A stretch of DNA of 42,109 nucleotides from Bythopirellula sp. (GTDB taxonomy: Bacteria > Planctomycetota > Planctomycetia > Pirellulales > Lacipirellulaceae), in contig JANQQA010000059.1 in the NCBI GenBank assembly GCA_028285205.1, positions 1 through 42,109 on the forward strand, given 5' to 3'. This document shows positions 15,640 through 22,992 of this stretch, in pieces. The notes under the pieces were generated by a model. That model searched no databases. It had not been told where the DNA came from and saw nothing but the letters and a program-made list of their open reading frames with translations. Every line of letters begins with the position of its first letter. Positions within the stretch are counted from its first letter, which is position 1. The position numbers and the translations under genes were made by a program.

Positions 15640-17304
15640 ATGTCGGACTTAATCAAAATCTACCGCGGCACGGTCTACGATCCGGCCAACAACATCAACG
15701 GCGAAGTTCGCGATCTATGGATCGAGAACGGCAAGATAGTCGAGGCACCGTCCGACCCATCGAAGCCGCTAAATCGCACCATCGACGCCAGCGGTATGGT
15801 GGTCATGCCCGGCGGTATCGACATGCATTGTCATATCGCTGGCCCCAAAGTGAACGTCGCGCGGAAGATGCGGCCGGAGGAAAAGCGCAAAGCCGAGCGA
15901 ATCCGTCGCACCGAAGTGACCCACAGCGGCACGATGGGTAGCGTGCCCAGCACGTTTGCCACCGGCTACAAGTACGCTGGACTGGGTTACACGACCGCTT
16001 TCGACGCAGCGATTCCTCCGCTCGGGGCTCGCCACGCCCACGAAGAATTCGAAGATACGCCCTGCCTCGACAAGGGCTTCTACGTGTTGATGGGCAACAA
16101 TCACTACGTGATGCGCTCCATTCAAGAGGGTGAGCCCCAGAAGCTCAACGCCTTCATTGCGTGGCTGCTGCAATCTGCCAAGGGATTTGCTCCCAAGCTA
16201 GTGAACCCGGGCGGCGTTGAAGTCTGGAAGCACAAACAGGCGGGCAACGTCCATGGCTTGGATTCGGTGGTCGATCATTTTGACGTCACGCCGCGTCAGA
16301 TTATCAGTCAGGTGTCGCAAGCGGCGAACGAACTGGGGCTGCCTCACCCCGTCCACATCCACTGCAACAACCTGGGGATGCCGGGCAACTGGGAGACCAC
16401 GCTCGAGACGATGAAGGCACTGCAGGGCCGCCGCGGTCACATCACGCACATCCAATTCCACAGCTATGGCGGCGGCGACGGCGACGAAAACACCTTCAAC
16501 AGCAAAGTTGTTCCGCTCGCCGAGTACGTCAACTCGCATCCCAACATCACAGTTGATGTCGGCCAGGTGCTGTTTGGCGAAACCACCAGCATGACCGGCG
16601 ATGGGCCGCTCGGTTATTTCTTGTCGAACGTGTACGGCGGCAAGTGGTTCAGTGGCGACACCGAAATGGAAGCCGGCTGTGGCATCACGCCGATCAAGTA
16701 CAAGAACAAATCGCTCGTCCATGCGCTGCAGTGGGCCATCGGCCTGGAGTGGTACTTGCTCGTCGAAGACCCGTGGCGAGTGGTGATGAGCACCGACCAT
16801 CCCAACGGCGGATCCTTCCTGGCCTATCCGCAGATCATTCGCTTTCTGATGGATCGCACCTATCGGCAAGACGTGCTGAAGACCTGCCATCCGCTGGTCG
16901 GGAAACGTTCGACGCTCCCCGACATCGAGCGCGAGTATACGCTCAACGAAATTGCGATCATCACCCGCGCCGGTCCAGCGCGTATTCTCGGTCTCACCAA
17001 CAAAGGCCACCTCGGCCCCGGTGCGGACGCCGACATCACGATTTACACGCCGCACGACAACAAGGAAACGATGTTCGAAATGCCGCGCGTGGTGATCAAA
17101 TCGGGTCAGGTGATCGTCGACCAGGGAGAGCTGCGACTCGCTCCCATTGGCAAGACGCTGTACGTCGAGCCGTCCTATGACATCGATCTGGAAACCGACA
17201 TCCAAGAATGGTTTGAGCAGTACTACTCGATTCGCTGGCGGAACTATCCCGTCGACCCCAGTTACATGCACGAGCCCGAAGTGATTGGCATGCGGGCCGA
17301 ATAG
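15640..17304 (+). CDS. fwdA: Formylmethanofuran dehydrogenase subunit A (amidohydrolase)
   Basis: This 554-residue amidohydrolase has the usual FwdA/FhcA length. The binuclear metal site is visible: H63-x-H65 (GIDMHCHIAG), a lysine at 186 (FAPKLVNPGG) as candidate carboxylated bridge, HIHCNNLG (239-246), THIQFHSYGG (269-278) and the catalytic Asp386 in STDHPNGG. It transfers the formyl group between methanofuran (or methylofuran) and formate, working with B, C and D, in the cytoplasm. It starts at ATG 15640 after a repeat element and is the last plus-strand gene before mobA turns the direction; fwdC resumes at 18104. The call is secure. Whether it runs toward formate or CO2 is decided by FwdB and partners not in the window. 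Confidence 0.95.
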   Translation: MSDLIKIYRGTVYDPANNINGEVRDLWIENGKIVEAPSDPSKPLNRTIDASGMVVMPGGIDMHCHIAGPKVNVARKMRPEEKRKAERIRRTEVTHSGTMGSVPSTFATGYKYAGLGYTTAFDAAIPPLGARHAHEEFEDTPCLDKGFYVLMGNNHYVMRSIQEGEPQKLNAFIAWLLQSAKGFAPKLVNPGGVEVWKHKQAGNVHGLDSVVDHFDVTPRQIISQVSQAANELGLPHPVHIHCNNLGMPGNWETTLETMKALQGRRGHITHIQFHSYGGGDGDENTFNSKVVPLAEYVNSHPNITVDVGQVLFGETTSMTGDGPLGYFLSNVYGGKWFSGDTEMEAGCGITPIKYKNKSLVHALQWAIGLEWYLLVEDPWRVVMSTDHPNGGSFLAYPQIIRFLMDRTYRQDVLKTCHPLVGKRSTLPDIEREYTLNEIAIITRAGPARILGLTNKGHLGPGADADITIYTPHDNKETMFEMPRVVIKSGQVIVDQGELRLAPIGKTLYVEPSYDIDLETDIQEWFEQYYSIRWRNYPVDPSYMHEPEVIGMRAE

Positions 17305-17946
17305 CTACTGCTGAGCCGGAGGAGCGAAGCCACACTGCATAAGCGCCCGCTGGTAGTCCTCCGGATGATTGAGGTTTTCCAGCGTAGCGAGTTTCGGGTC
17401 GACATCGCGAAGCTGCTCAACAGGCACTTCGCGGGTGTTGAGTTCCTCAAACAGGAAGAAGGGTCGCAGCCGATCGGCAGCGAGGAGTTGTTGGACGTGA
17501 TCAAGCACCAAAACCCGATAGACAGTCGCCAGCGGATGGTGGAACTTTCCATCACGTGGCACGGCGATGTCGTGCGGCCCGAGCAGCTGGAACATCCGCT
17601 GGACGAACGCGGGCACCAACAACGGCACATCGCAACTCGTTGCGTAGGCCGCATCGACGTCCAAGTCGGCAAGCATCGTCAGCCCGGCTGCCAACCCTTC
17701 CAGCGGGCCGCGACCTTCGCGCGCATCGCGGGCAAGCAGCACCCCGGCGGGCAATGCGGGCAAATCCTGCCCGGCCGCCGCCACCACGACGATGTGCGCT
17801 GGCGCAACGATTTCGCCCACCAGACGCACAACCCGCTGCAGCATTACCTCATCCCCGAACGGCAACATCGCCTTGGATGTGCCCATCCGGGTCGATTTAC
17901 CACCACACAGAATCACTGCACCGCGTTTCATGTTATGGGACTTCAT
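17305..17946 (-). CDS. mobA: Molybdenum cofactor guanylyltransferase MobA
   Basis: This nucleotidyltransferase of about 213 residues has the signature LCGGKSTRMG (residues 13-22) with the downstream KAMLPFG lysine motif and TSCDVPLL (metal-binding Asp of the MobA family). MobA joins GMP to molybdopterin, making the guanine dinucleotide form used by FwdB-type enzymes. It lies on the minus strand between fwdA and fwdC, ending just after fwdA. The frame is open to 18048, but the extension runs through a repeat element; ATG at 17946 or 17931 starts the conserved core, with no strong Shine-Dalgarno for either. Its presence inside the fwd series supports bis-MGD-type cofactor in FwdB. Confidence 0.9.
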   Translation of the reverse strand: MKSHNMKRGAVILCGGKSTRMGTSKAMLPFGDEVMLQRVVRLVGEIVAPAHIVVVAAAGQDLPALPAGVLLARDAREGRGPLEGLAAGLTMLADLDVDAAYATSCDVPLLVPAFVQRMFQLLGPHDIAVPRDGKFHHPLATVYRVLVLDHVQQLLAADRLRPFFLFEELNTREVPVEQLRDVDPKLATLENLNHPEDYQRALMQCGFAPPAQQ

Positions 17947-17952
17947 CTCAAA

Positions 17953-18063
17953 GGAATAGGACGCGGATGCACGCGGATTGGGCGGGTTTGCGCTGATTCG
18001 ATCAAGACGGATACATTTGTCTGTGTCAATCCGTTTGATCCGTGTCAATCCGCGTTCTATTCT
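17953..18063. repeat. Imperfect inverted-repeat element, GACGCGGAT family
   Basis: Arms around 17953-17990 and 18021-18063 share GAATAGxACGCGGAT and GATTG/CAATCC units in opposite orientation (for example GGACGCGGAT versus ATCCGCGTTC). It occupies the divergent gap between mobA and fwdC. Confidence 0.6.
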
Positions 18064-18103
18064 ACGGCATCATAGTTTCGGAACTCTACCAAGAAATCTA
18101 GCA

Positions 18104-18919
18104 ATGTCACTGAAGCTCACCTACAAAGCGGAAACCTCAGTGCCCGTCGAGATCGAAGGGCTCACGCCCACGTGGGCCAAGGATCGCACGCTTGGGGAGA
18201 TCGGCCAGTTCGAAATCTATCACGGCAACGAGAAACTGCCACTCGCCGAGATGTTCGATCTGGACGGCAACGCCAGCGATCTGCACTTTGATTTTCACGG
18301 AGATCTCTCCGGTGTGCATTGGATTGGCGCACACATGAGCGAGGGGGAGATCGAAATCCATGGTTCGGCTGGCCGACACATCGGTAGCGAGATGTCAGGC
18401 GGTACCATCCACGTCCGTGGCGATGCCAAAGGTTGGGTCGGCGCCGAAATGCATGGCGGGCTGATTCACGTGCAAGGTAACGCGGGCCACCTCGTTGGCT
18501 CTGCCTATCGCGGTTCGACCAAGGGGATGACCGGCGGCACGATACTGGTCGATGGCGACGTCGGCAACGAAGTTGGCCTGACCATGCGTCGTGGGATGAT
18601 CGCGGTCGGCGGCCGCGCGGGCGATGTGTTGGGCTTCAACATGATCGCCGGGACCGTGCTGGTCTTCGGTGAATGCGGAATTCGTCCCGGCGCGGGCATG
18701 CGACGCGGCACGCTGGGGCTGCTGGGCCCCAATCCACCTTCGATGCTGCCCAGCTTCCGCTACGCGTGCACCGCACGTCCGCAGGTACTGCCGGTGATGC
18801 TGAACGAACTTCGCGGGCATGGATTTTCGATCACCGACGAATTGATAGCCGCGGAGTGCAAAGTCTATAACGGCGATCTGGTCGCGCTGGGGCGAGGTGA
18901 GATTTTGGTGCGCTGCTGA
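18104..18919 (+). CDS. fwdC: Formylmethanofuran dehydrogenase subunit C
   Basis: This 271-residue protein consists mainly of a right-handed beta-helix with repeating Gly-x-x-Gly units (for example AGRHIGSEMSGGTIHVRGDA and GNEVGLTMRRGMIAVGG), the GXXGXXXXGG pattern of FwdC/FhcC and glutamate synthase C-terminal domains. It is the structural scaffold that binds FwdA and the other subunits. A distinct N-terminal segment (residues 1-65) precedes the helix. ATG at 18104 is chosen because the family start KLTYKAETSVPVEIEG follows; the longer frame runs through a repeat. The next gene, an acyltransferase, starts only 19 bp downstream, so they are probably cotranscribed. The assignment is firm. Confidence 0.93.
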   Translation: MSLKLTYKAETSVPVEIEGLTPTWAKDRTLGEIGQFEIYHGNEKLPLAEMFDLDGNASDLHFDFHGDLSGVHWIGAHMSEGEIEIHGSAGRHIGSEMSGGTIHVRGDAKGWVGAEMHGGLIHVQGNAGHLVGSAYRGSTKGMTGGTILVDGDVGNEVGLTMRRGMIAVGGRAGDVLGFNMIAGTVLVFGECGIRPGAGMRRGTLGLLGPNPPSMLPSFRYACTARPQVLPVMLNELRGHGFSITDELIAAECKVYNGDLVALGRGEILVRC

Positions 18920-18938
18920 GTCCGTTATACTTCGAAGC

Positions 18939-19736
18939 ATGGACGACCAACCGCACCCTGAACTCGCCACCATCGACGACGTCTATCAATCGCCACCGCG
19001 CCGCATCGGCTGGTTTTCGCGGACCTTCCCCACGATCAGTTTCTTTGCACGGCTAACGCCGATCGTGCTCGGCTCTGCCTGGAAGGCGAGACGCGGACTC
19101 TACGACGGCAAGGCCTGGTCAGACAGCAGCATCGACGTGATGCGCGCCCTCGAATCCGTCGGTGTGCAGTTCGACATCCGCGGCATGCGGCATCTGCATG
19201 CGGTCGACGGTCCTTGTTTGATCGTCGGCAACCACCAGGGCACGCTCGAGACGATGATCCTGCCGGGCATTATCCAACCGATCCGCGAGGTCACATTCGT
19301 GGTGAAGCAGCAACTCGTGGAGTATCCGATTTTCAAGCACGTGATGCGTGCGCGAAACCCGATCGCGGTAAGCCAGACCGATCCACGCGGCGACTTCAAA
19401 CTCATGATGTCTGGCGGGAAAGAGCGGCTTGACGATGGGATCTCGCTGGTGGTGTTTCCACAAGGCCAGCGGCAACTCGTGTGGGATCCAAACCAGTTCA
19501 ACTCGATCGGTGTCAAATTGGCCGGCCGCGCCAAAGTGCCGATCGTGCCGGTCGCACTAAAGACCGACGCGTGGGCACTGGGTCCGATCATCTCCGACTT
19601 CGGCAAGATCGACCCGACAAAAAAAGTCCACTTCGAGTTTGGCCCACCGATCGAGGTCGAGGGTCGCGGCGGAGACGAGAATCAAGCGATTATTGATTTC
19701 GTTGGCGAGAAGTTGCGAGAGTGGGACGCTGAGTAA
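18939..19736 (+). CDS. PlsC-like acyltransferase, variant active site
   Basis: This 265-residue lysophospholipid-acyltransferase-type protein shows the four family blocks in order. Block I is NHQGTLE (residues 98-104), where the usual H-x4-D is H99-x4-E104. Block III is FPQGQR (173-178) in place of FPEGTR. Block IV is VPIVPVALK. A hydrophobic stretch near 34-46 suggests membrane association. It may transfer an acyl group to a lysophospholipid or other acceptor, but both catalytic blocks are altered, so the reaction is uncertain. It follows fwdC by 19 bp and may be cotranscribed. A link to C1 metabolism, for example modification of a cofactor, is only a possibility. Confidence 0.75.
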   Translation: MDDQPHPELATIDDVYQSPPRRIGWFSRTFPTISFFARLTPIVLGSAWKARRGLYDGKAWSDSSIDVMRALESVGVQFDIRGMRHLHAVDGPCLIVGNHQGTLETMILPGIIQPIREVTFVVKQQLVEYPIFKHVMRARNPIAVSQTDPRGDFKLMMSGGKERLDDGISLVVFPQGQRQLVWDPNQFNSIGVKLAGRAKVPIVPVALKTDAWALGPIISDFGKIDPTKKVHFEFGPPIEVEGRGGDENQAIIDFVGEKLREWDAE

Positions 19737-19748
19737 GGTGAGTAGATG

Positions 19749-20032
19749 CCGCTGTGCGGACCAATCTGGGTGCAACTACGCAAGAATCTCAATCCCAATC
19801 AGTTCCCCACGCGCGTCAAAGTCTAGGTTGATTTGCGGTCCATTGTAGCCTTCGACATATTCGTCGAGACCTACCGTCCGTGCAACGCAACCAACCGCAT
19901 TAGTCCCAGGATGACCAGGCAACTCCACGTAAGCAACATCTGGGTCGTCAACGGAAGGCCTGAAGCGAATATTGGAGTCGGTCATAGTGTCATTCTTACT
20001 ACCGTTTCGTAGGTTCCGCTGTGCGGACCAAT
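19749..20032. repeat. 17-bp direct repeats flanking the DUF2283-like gene
   Basis: The same 17 bases, CCGCTGTGCGGACCAAT, occur at 19749-19765 and 20016-20032, on either side of the small gene at 19776-19985. The right copy is part of the larger inverted repeat at 20008-20075. Confidence 0.7.
19776..19985 (-). CDS. DUF2283-like small protein
   Basis: This 69-residue protein has a Val/Tyr strand region (DVAYVELPG) and the C-terminal pattern INLDFDARGELIGIEIL, which fits the DUF2283 family (usual ending NIDLDxxGxLVGIEIL). Family members are short, widespread and of unknown function, often on mobile or toxin-antitoxin-like loci. It sits between copies of a 17-bp direct repeat, in the gap between the acyltransferase and moeA, which suggests acquisition or a mobile cassette. 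ATG at 19985 is the natural start. The domain assignment is fairly good; no function is proposed. Confidence 0.7.
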   Translation of the reverse strand: MTDSNIRFRPSVDDPDVAYVELPGHPGTNAVGCVARTVGLDEYVEGYNGPQINLDFDARGELIGIEILA

Positions 20033-20075
20033 TCTTAAAGTTTCCAGAGCTCTGGTTCGCACAGCGGACCCTACG
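20008..20075. repeat. Inverted-repeat element (CCGCTGTGCGGACC family)
   Basis: 22-base arms at 20008-20029 and 20054-20075 are complementary apart from two mismatches (CGTAGGxTCCGCTGTGCGxACC). A perfect palindrome CCAGAGCTCTGG lies at 20044-20055 between them. It is located between the DUF2283-like gene and the end of moeA. Confidence 0.75.
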
Positions 20076-20077
20076 TA

Positions 20078-21334
20078 TTAGTCATAAAGAAAAACGCTCA
20101 ATCGAGCACCTGGAGCATGCCCCTCCGACTCCGTCGGTACCACAACAAACCCGTCCGCACGGGTCGTCGAACTCAGCACCGACGCGCCGCTACTTTTGAC
20201 GGGCTCGAATTGGTCGCCGTCGATTGTCACCCGCACGTAGTCGAGTCGTCCGACGGGGGATTTGATTTCGCGGGTGAGCGTTTTCGTCGTCTTGCGATAG
20301 GGCCAATCCTTGGTCCGTCCGCCGAGTGAGCGGATCGCTCGGCCGGCGATGAGATCGTAACCCCATAGACAGGCAACTGGGTTGCCGGGGAGCAGCACGA
20401 CGAGTCGACCTTTGAGGGTGCCGATGCCGATGGGCGCGGCCGGTCGCATGGCAACGCCGTGGATCGCGAGTTCTCCGTGCTCGGCCAGCAGTGTCGGAAC
20501 GTGATCCTCCTGGCCCACGCTTGAACCGCCGGAGGTAATTACCAGATCGGCATCGTCTTCGATGGCGGCGCGAATGGCGTCGCGGTCGTCGGGCACGATA
20601 CCGGGATGGTGCGGTACTCCTCCGTCACGGGCAACGAGCGTTTCGAGCATCGGGCCGTTGGCGTCGACGATCGCGTGGCCTTGTGGCTTCTTGCCCGCGG
20701 GCAAAAGTTCGTTGCCAGTGACAACAATCCGCACGCGTGGACGACAGACGACCTCGACTTGTGCATGCCCAACGGATGAAAGCACGCCGATATCCTGCGG
20801 ACGCAGCACACGACCCTTCGGCAGCAGTGTGTCGCCGCCGCGAATATCTTCACCGACGCTGCCGAGGTTCTTACCGGTTTCCAAGCTGCGGACTGCGTGG
20901 ACCTGCTCGTCGACGACCGTGGTGTGCTCCACGGGGAGCACCGAGTCAACGCCTGCCGGTAGCGGGGCACCGGTCATGATGCGAATCGCCTGCCCCGGTC
21001 TAATCTCGCCGTCATGGTACTGACCCGGCGTGCATTCGGCGACGACTTCCAGGGGGATCGCGTTGTCCGCGGACGCTTTGGCGATATCGGTCGCACGCAA
21101 CGCGTACCCGTCCATCATCGCCCGCTGGAAATTGGGTACGTTAACTTCGCTAACAACCTCTACAGCCAGCACGCGTCCCGCTGCGTCGTCGAGCGAGATG
21201 GTTTCGCTGCCGAGGGTGCCCTGCCGCGCAAGTTCTGCATCAAGCCATGCCAATGCTTTTTCGACGGTGATTCGCTCGGCGAATCCTCGCATGCGGACGT
21301 CGGCGTTGGGGTGTTTGGATGTTGCGTCCGACAT
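20078..21334 (-). CDS. moeA: Molybdopterin molybdenumtransferase MoeA
   Basis: This 418-residue protein has the full MoeA domain order. An N-terminal domain I/II (from about 17 to 180) contains NVPNFQRAMMDGYALRATDI, a conserved Ser/Met-Asp-Gly-Tyr stretch. Domain III has the MPT-adenylate-binding MoaB-like fold with VTSGGS motif region (ITSGGSSVGQEDHVP). A beta-barrel domain IV ends at DGFVVVP. MoeA inserts molybdate or tungstate into adenylylated molybdopterin. It lies next to mobA, two fwdB genes and tungstate uptake, so it probably serves tungstopterin assembly here. ATG at 21334 begins the frame. Two repeat elements lie upstream (21375-21580), between it and the second fwdB. No MoaB/Mog partner is in the window. 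Confidence 0.92.
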   Translation of the reverse strand: MSDATSKHPNADVRMRGFAERITVEKALAWLDAELARQGTLGSETISLDDAAGRVLAVEVVSEVNVPNFQRAMMDGYALRATDIAKASADNAIPLEVVAECTPGQYHDGEIRPGQAIRIMTGAPLPAGVDSVLPVEHTTVVDEQVHAVRSLETGKNLGSVGEDIRGGDTLLPKGRVLRPQDIGVLSSVGHAQVEVVCRPRVRIVVTGNELLPAGKKPQGHAIVDANGPMLETLVARDGGVPHHPGIVPDDRDAIRAAIEDDADLVITSGGSSVGQEDHVPTLLAEHGELAIHGVAMRPAAPIGIGTLKGRLVVLLPGNPVACLWGYDLIAGRAIRSLGGRTKDWPYRKTTKTLTREIKSPVGRLDYVRVTIDGDQFEPVKSSGASVLSSTTRADGFVVVPTESEGHAPGARLSVFLYD

Positions 21335-21374
21335 ACGAAAAAAATGTGGCTTCGTAATCTTAGAGAATCGATTG

Positions 21375-21441
21375 GTAGGACGGCCACTCTTGACCGTCGT
21401 TGCGTGTTCACCAAATCGACGGGCAGGAGTGCCCGTCCTAC
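21375..21441. repeat. Inverted-repeat element (GTAGGACGGGC family)
   Basis: 25-base arms at 21375-21399 and 21417-21441 (GTAGGACGGxCACTCxTGxC and its complement) differ at three positions, with a 17-base loop. It is a short palindromic element upstream of moeA, of the kind dispersed in planctomycete intergenic DNA. Confidence 0.75.
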
Positions 21442-21500
21442 GGGTTCTGGGATTGAACGCTAATCAATTTAGCAAAGGTTATTGGAAGAACCTCGTGAGC

Positions 21501-21580
21501 GCCAAGGTCCAAGGACCAAGAACAAAGCACCAAGAGCCAATCATAATTGGTTATCGCGATTTGGTCATTGGTCATTCTGG
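21501..21580. repeat. Intergenic repeat with GGTCATT / CCAAG units
   Basis: This is a run of CCAAGG/CCAAG units (21501-21540) followed by TTGGTCATTGGTCATTCTGG (21561-21580). The TTGGTCATT unit matches the element at 13964-14022. It lies in the gap between moeA and the second fwdB. Confidence 0.65.
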
Positions 21581-21687
21581 GCAATCATAAGATCGGTTGA
21601 TACAATAGGTCGACCTACCTTTGCTCCCTTCGCCCTAAACACTAAAGCGGTGGCGGAGGGCTCCCACAGCACGCCGGCGAGATTCTC

Positions 21688-22992
21688 GTGGCAGAAGTGA
21701 TTAACGATGTCGCTTGCACCGTCTGTGGGTGCGTCTGCGATGATCTTACCTTTCACGTCGATGCTGGGCGTGTGCAACATGTCGAGCGAGCCTGCGAGCT
21801 GAGCGAATCGTGGTTGCTGGCACAAACCGATGCCAACGATACGCCAGCCGCTCGCGTCGATGATAGGGTCGTACGCATGGGCAAGGCGGTCGAGCGAGCT
21901 GCCGAGATCTTACGGACCAGCCGCGCACCGCTCATCTATGGGCTGTCGACCAGCAGCACACCCGGACAGCGAGCCGCTTGCCGGCTGGCGGACCAACTCG
22001 GCGCAACGATCGACACGACGGCATCGACGTGCCACGCGCCGTCGATCATGGCGGTGCAGGCCGTAGGCGAAAGTACTTCGTCCCTGGGCGAAGTACGGCA
22101 TCGATCGGATCTGGTCGTCTATTGGGGCAGCAATCCCGTGAAGAGCCATCCGCGACATATCGAGCGCTATGTTGATGCGACAGGAATGTTCGTGCCCGGC
22201 GGGCGGACCGATCGCCAAGTGGTTGTCATCGACATCGAGCGGACCGCCTCGGCTGAAGTTGCCGATCGGTTTGTACAGGTCGACCCTGGAGGCGACTTTG
22301 ACCTTCTTTGGGCGTTGCGCGCCGCGATTCAGGGTGTCGATTTTCACGAGAACACGGTGGGTGGAGTTCCGCGCGAAACGATCATTGAGTTGGCGAAACA
22401 GTGGAAGTCGGCCAACTACGGCGCGTTTTTCTTTGGACTTGGTCTGACGAAGCACGGTGTGCCGCACATGAACGTCGAAGCTTTGCTCCGGATGGTCACC
22501 GACTTGAATGCCCACACGCGTGCGATCGCGCGCCGGATGCGAATCCCGGGCGACGTTGCTGGCGCGGACAGCGTACTGTGTTGGCAGACCGGATTTCCGT
22601 TTAGTGTTTCGCTGTCGCGCGGCTATCCGCGTTACAACCCTGGCGAATATACGGCCAATCGTCTGCTGGCGGACGGTGAGGTCGACGCGGTGGTGTTGGT
22701 GGGCAGCGAAGGTGTAAGTAAGCTCGCGCCTCAAGCCCAGGCGCATCTGGACGAGCTACCCTCGATCGTACTCGATTCGCCGGGAGCCAAATCGTATCCC
22801 GCCGCGTCGGTCCAATTCACCACCGCGACCTATGGAATCCATCGCCCCGGAACCGCTTATCGCATGGACGAAGTGCCGATCCCGCTGCGCGAAATACTTC
22901 GCAGCGAGCTGCCAAGTGATGAGGAAGTACTCAATGCGATCGGCACGGCGATTCAGCGGCAAGTTGCATCCCACAGAGCGAGGGGTGGCTGA
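21688..22992 (+). CDS. fwdB: Formylmethanofuran dehydrogenase subunit B-like (copy 2)
   Basis: This 434-residue paralogue of copy 1 has the same ligand set: CTVCGCVC (Cys10, 13, 17, with an extra Cys15), a fourth Cys36 in ERACELSE, and STCHAPSI with Cys115-His116 at the metal/catalytic position. It shares family segments GSNPVKSHPRH and RGYPRYNPGEYT with copy 1 but is clearly diverged, so this is not a recent duplication. A GTG at 21688 opens the frame; no strong ribosome binding site is seen. It is on the plus strand, divergent from moeA, with no fwdD copy beside it. It may form a second complex, use a different metal, or pair with copy 1. The same pathway as copy 1 is likely. Confidence 0.9.
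   Translation: MAEVINDVACTVCGCVCDDLTFHVDAGRVQHVERACELSESWLLAQTDANDTPAARVDDRVVRMGKAVERAAEILRTSRAPLIYGLSTSSTPGQRAACRLADQLGATIDTTASTCHAPSIMAVQAVGESTSSLGEVRHRSDLVVYWGSNPVKSHPRHIERYVDATGMFVPGGRTDRQVVVIDIERTASAEVADRFVQVDPGGDFDLLWALRAAIQGVDFHENTVGGVPRETIIELAKQWKSANYGAFFFGLGLTKHGVPHMNVEALLRMVTDLNAHTRAIARRMRIPGDVAGADSVLCWQTGFPFSVSLSRGYPRYNPGEYTANRLLADGEVDAVVLVGSEGVSKLAPQAQAHLDELPSIVLDSPGAKSYPAASVQFTTATYGIHRPGTAYRMDEVPIPLREILRSELPSDEEVLNAIGTAIQRQVASHRARGG

Noticed and set aside
16198..17271. 357-codon minus-strand open frame inside fwdA
   Set aside because: It is exactly antisense to the secure fwdA gene; long antisense frames are expected in GC-rich codon usage, and it has no family features.
21910..22746. 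278-codon minus-strand frame inside fwdB copy 2
   Set aside because: Shadow of a gene with clear cysteine motifs on the plus strand.
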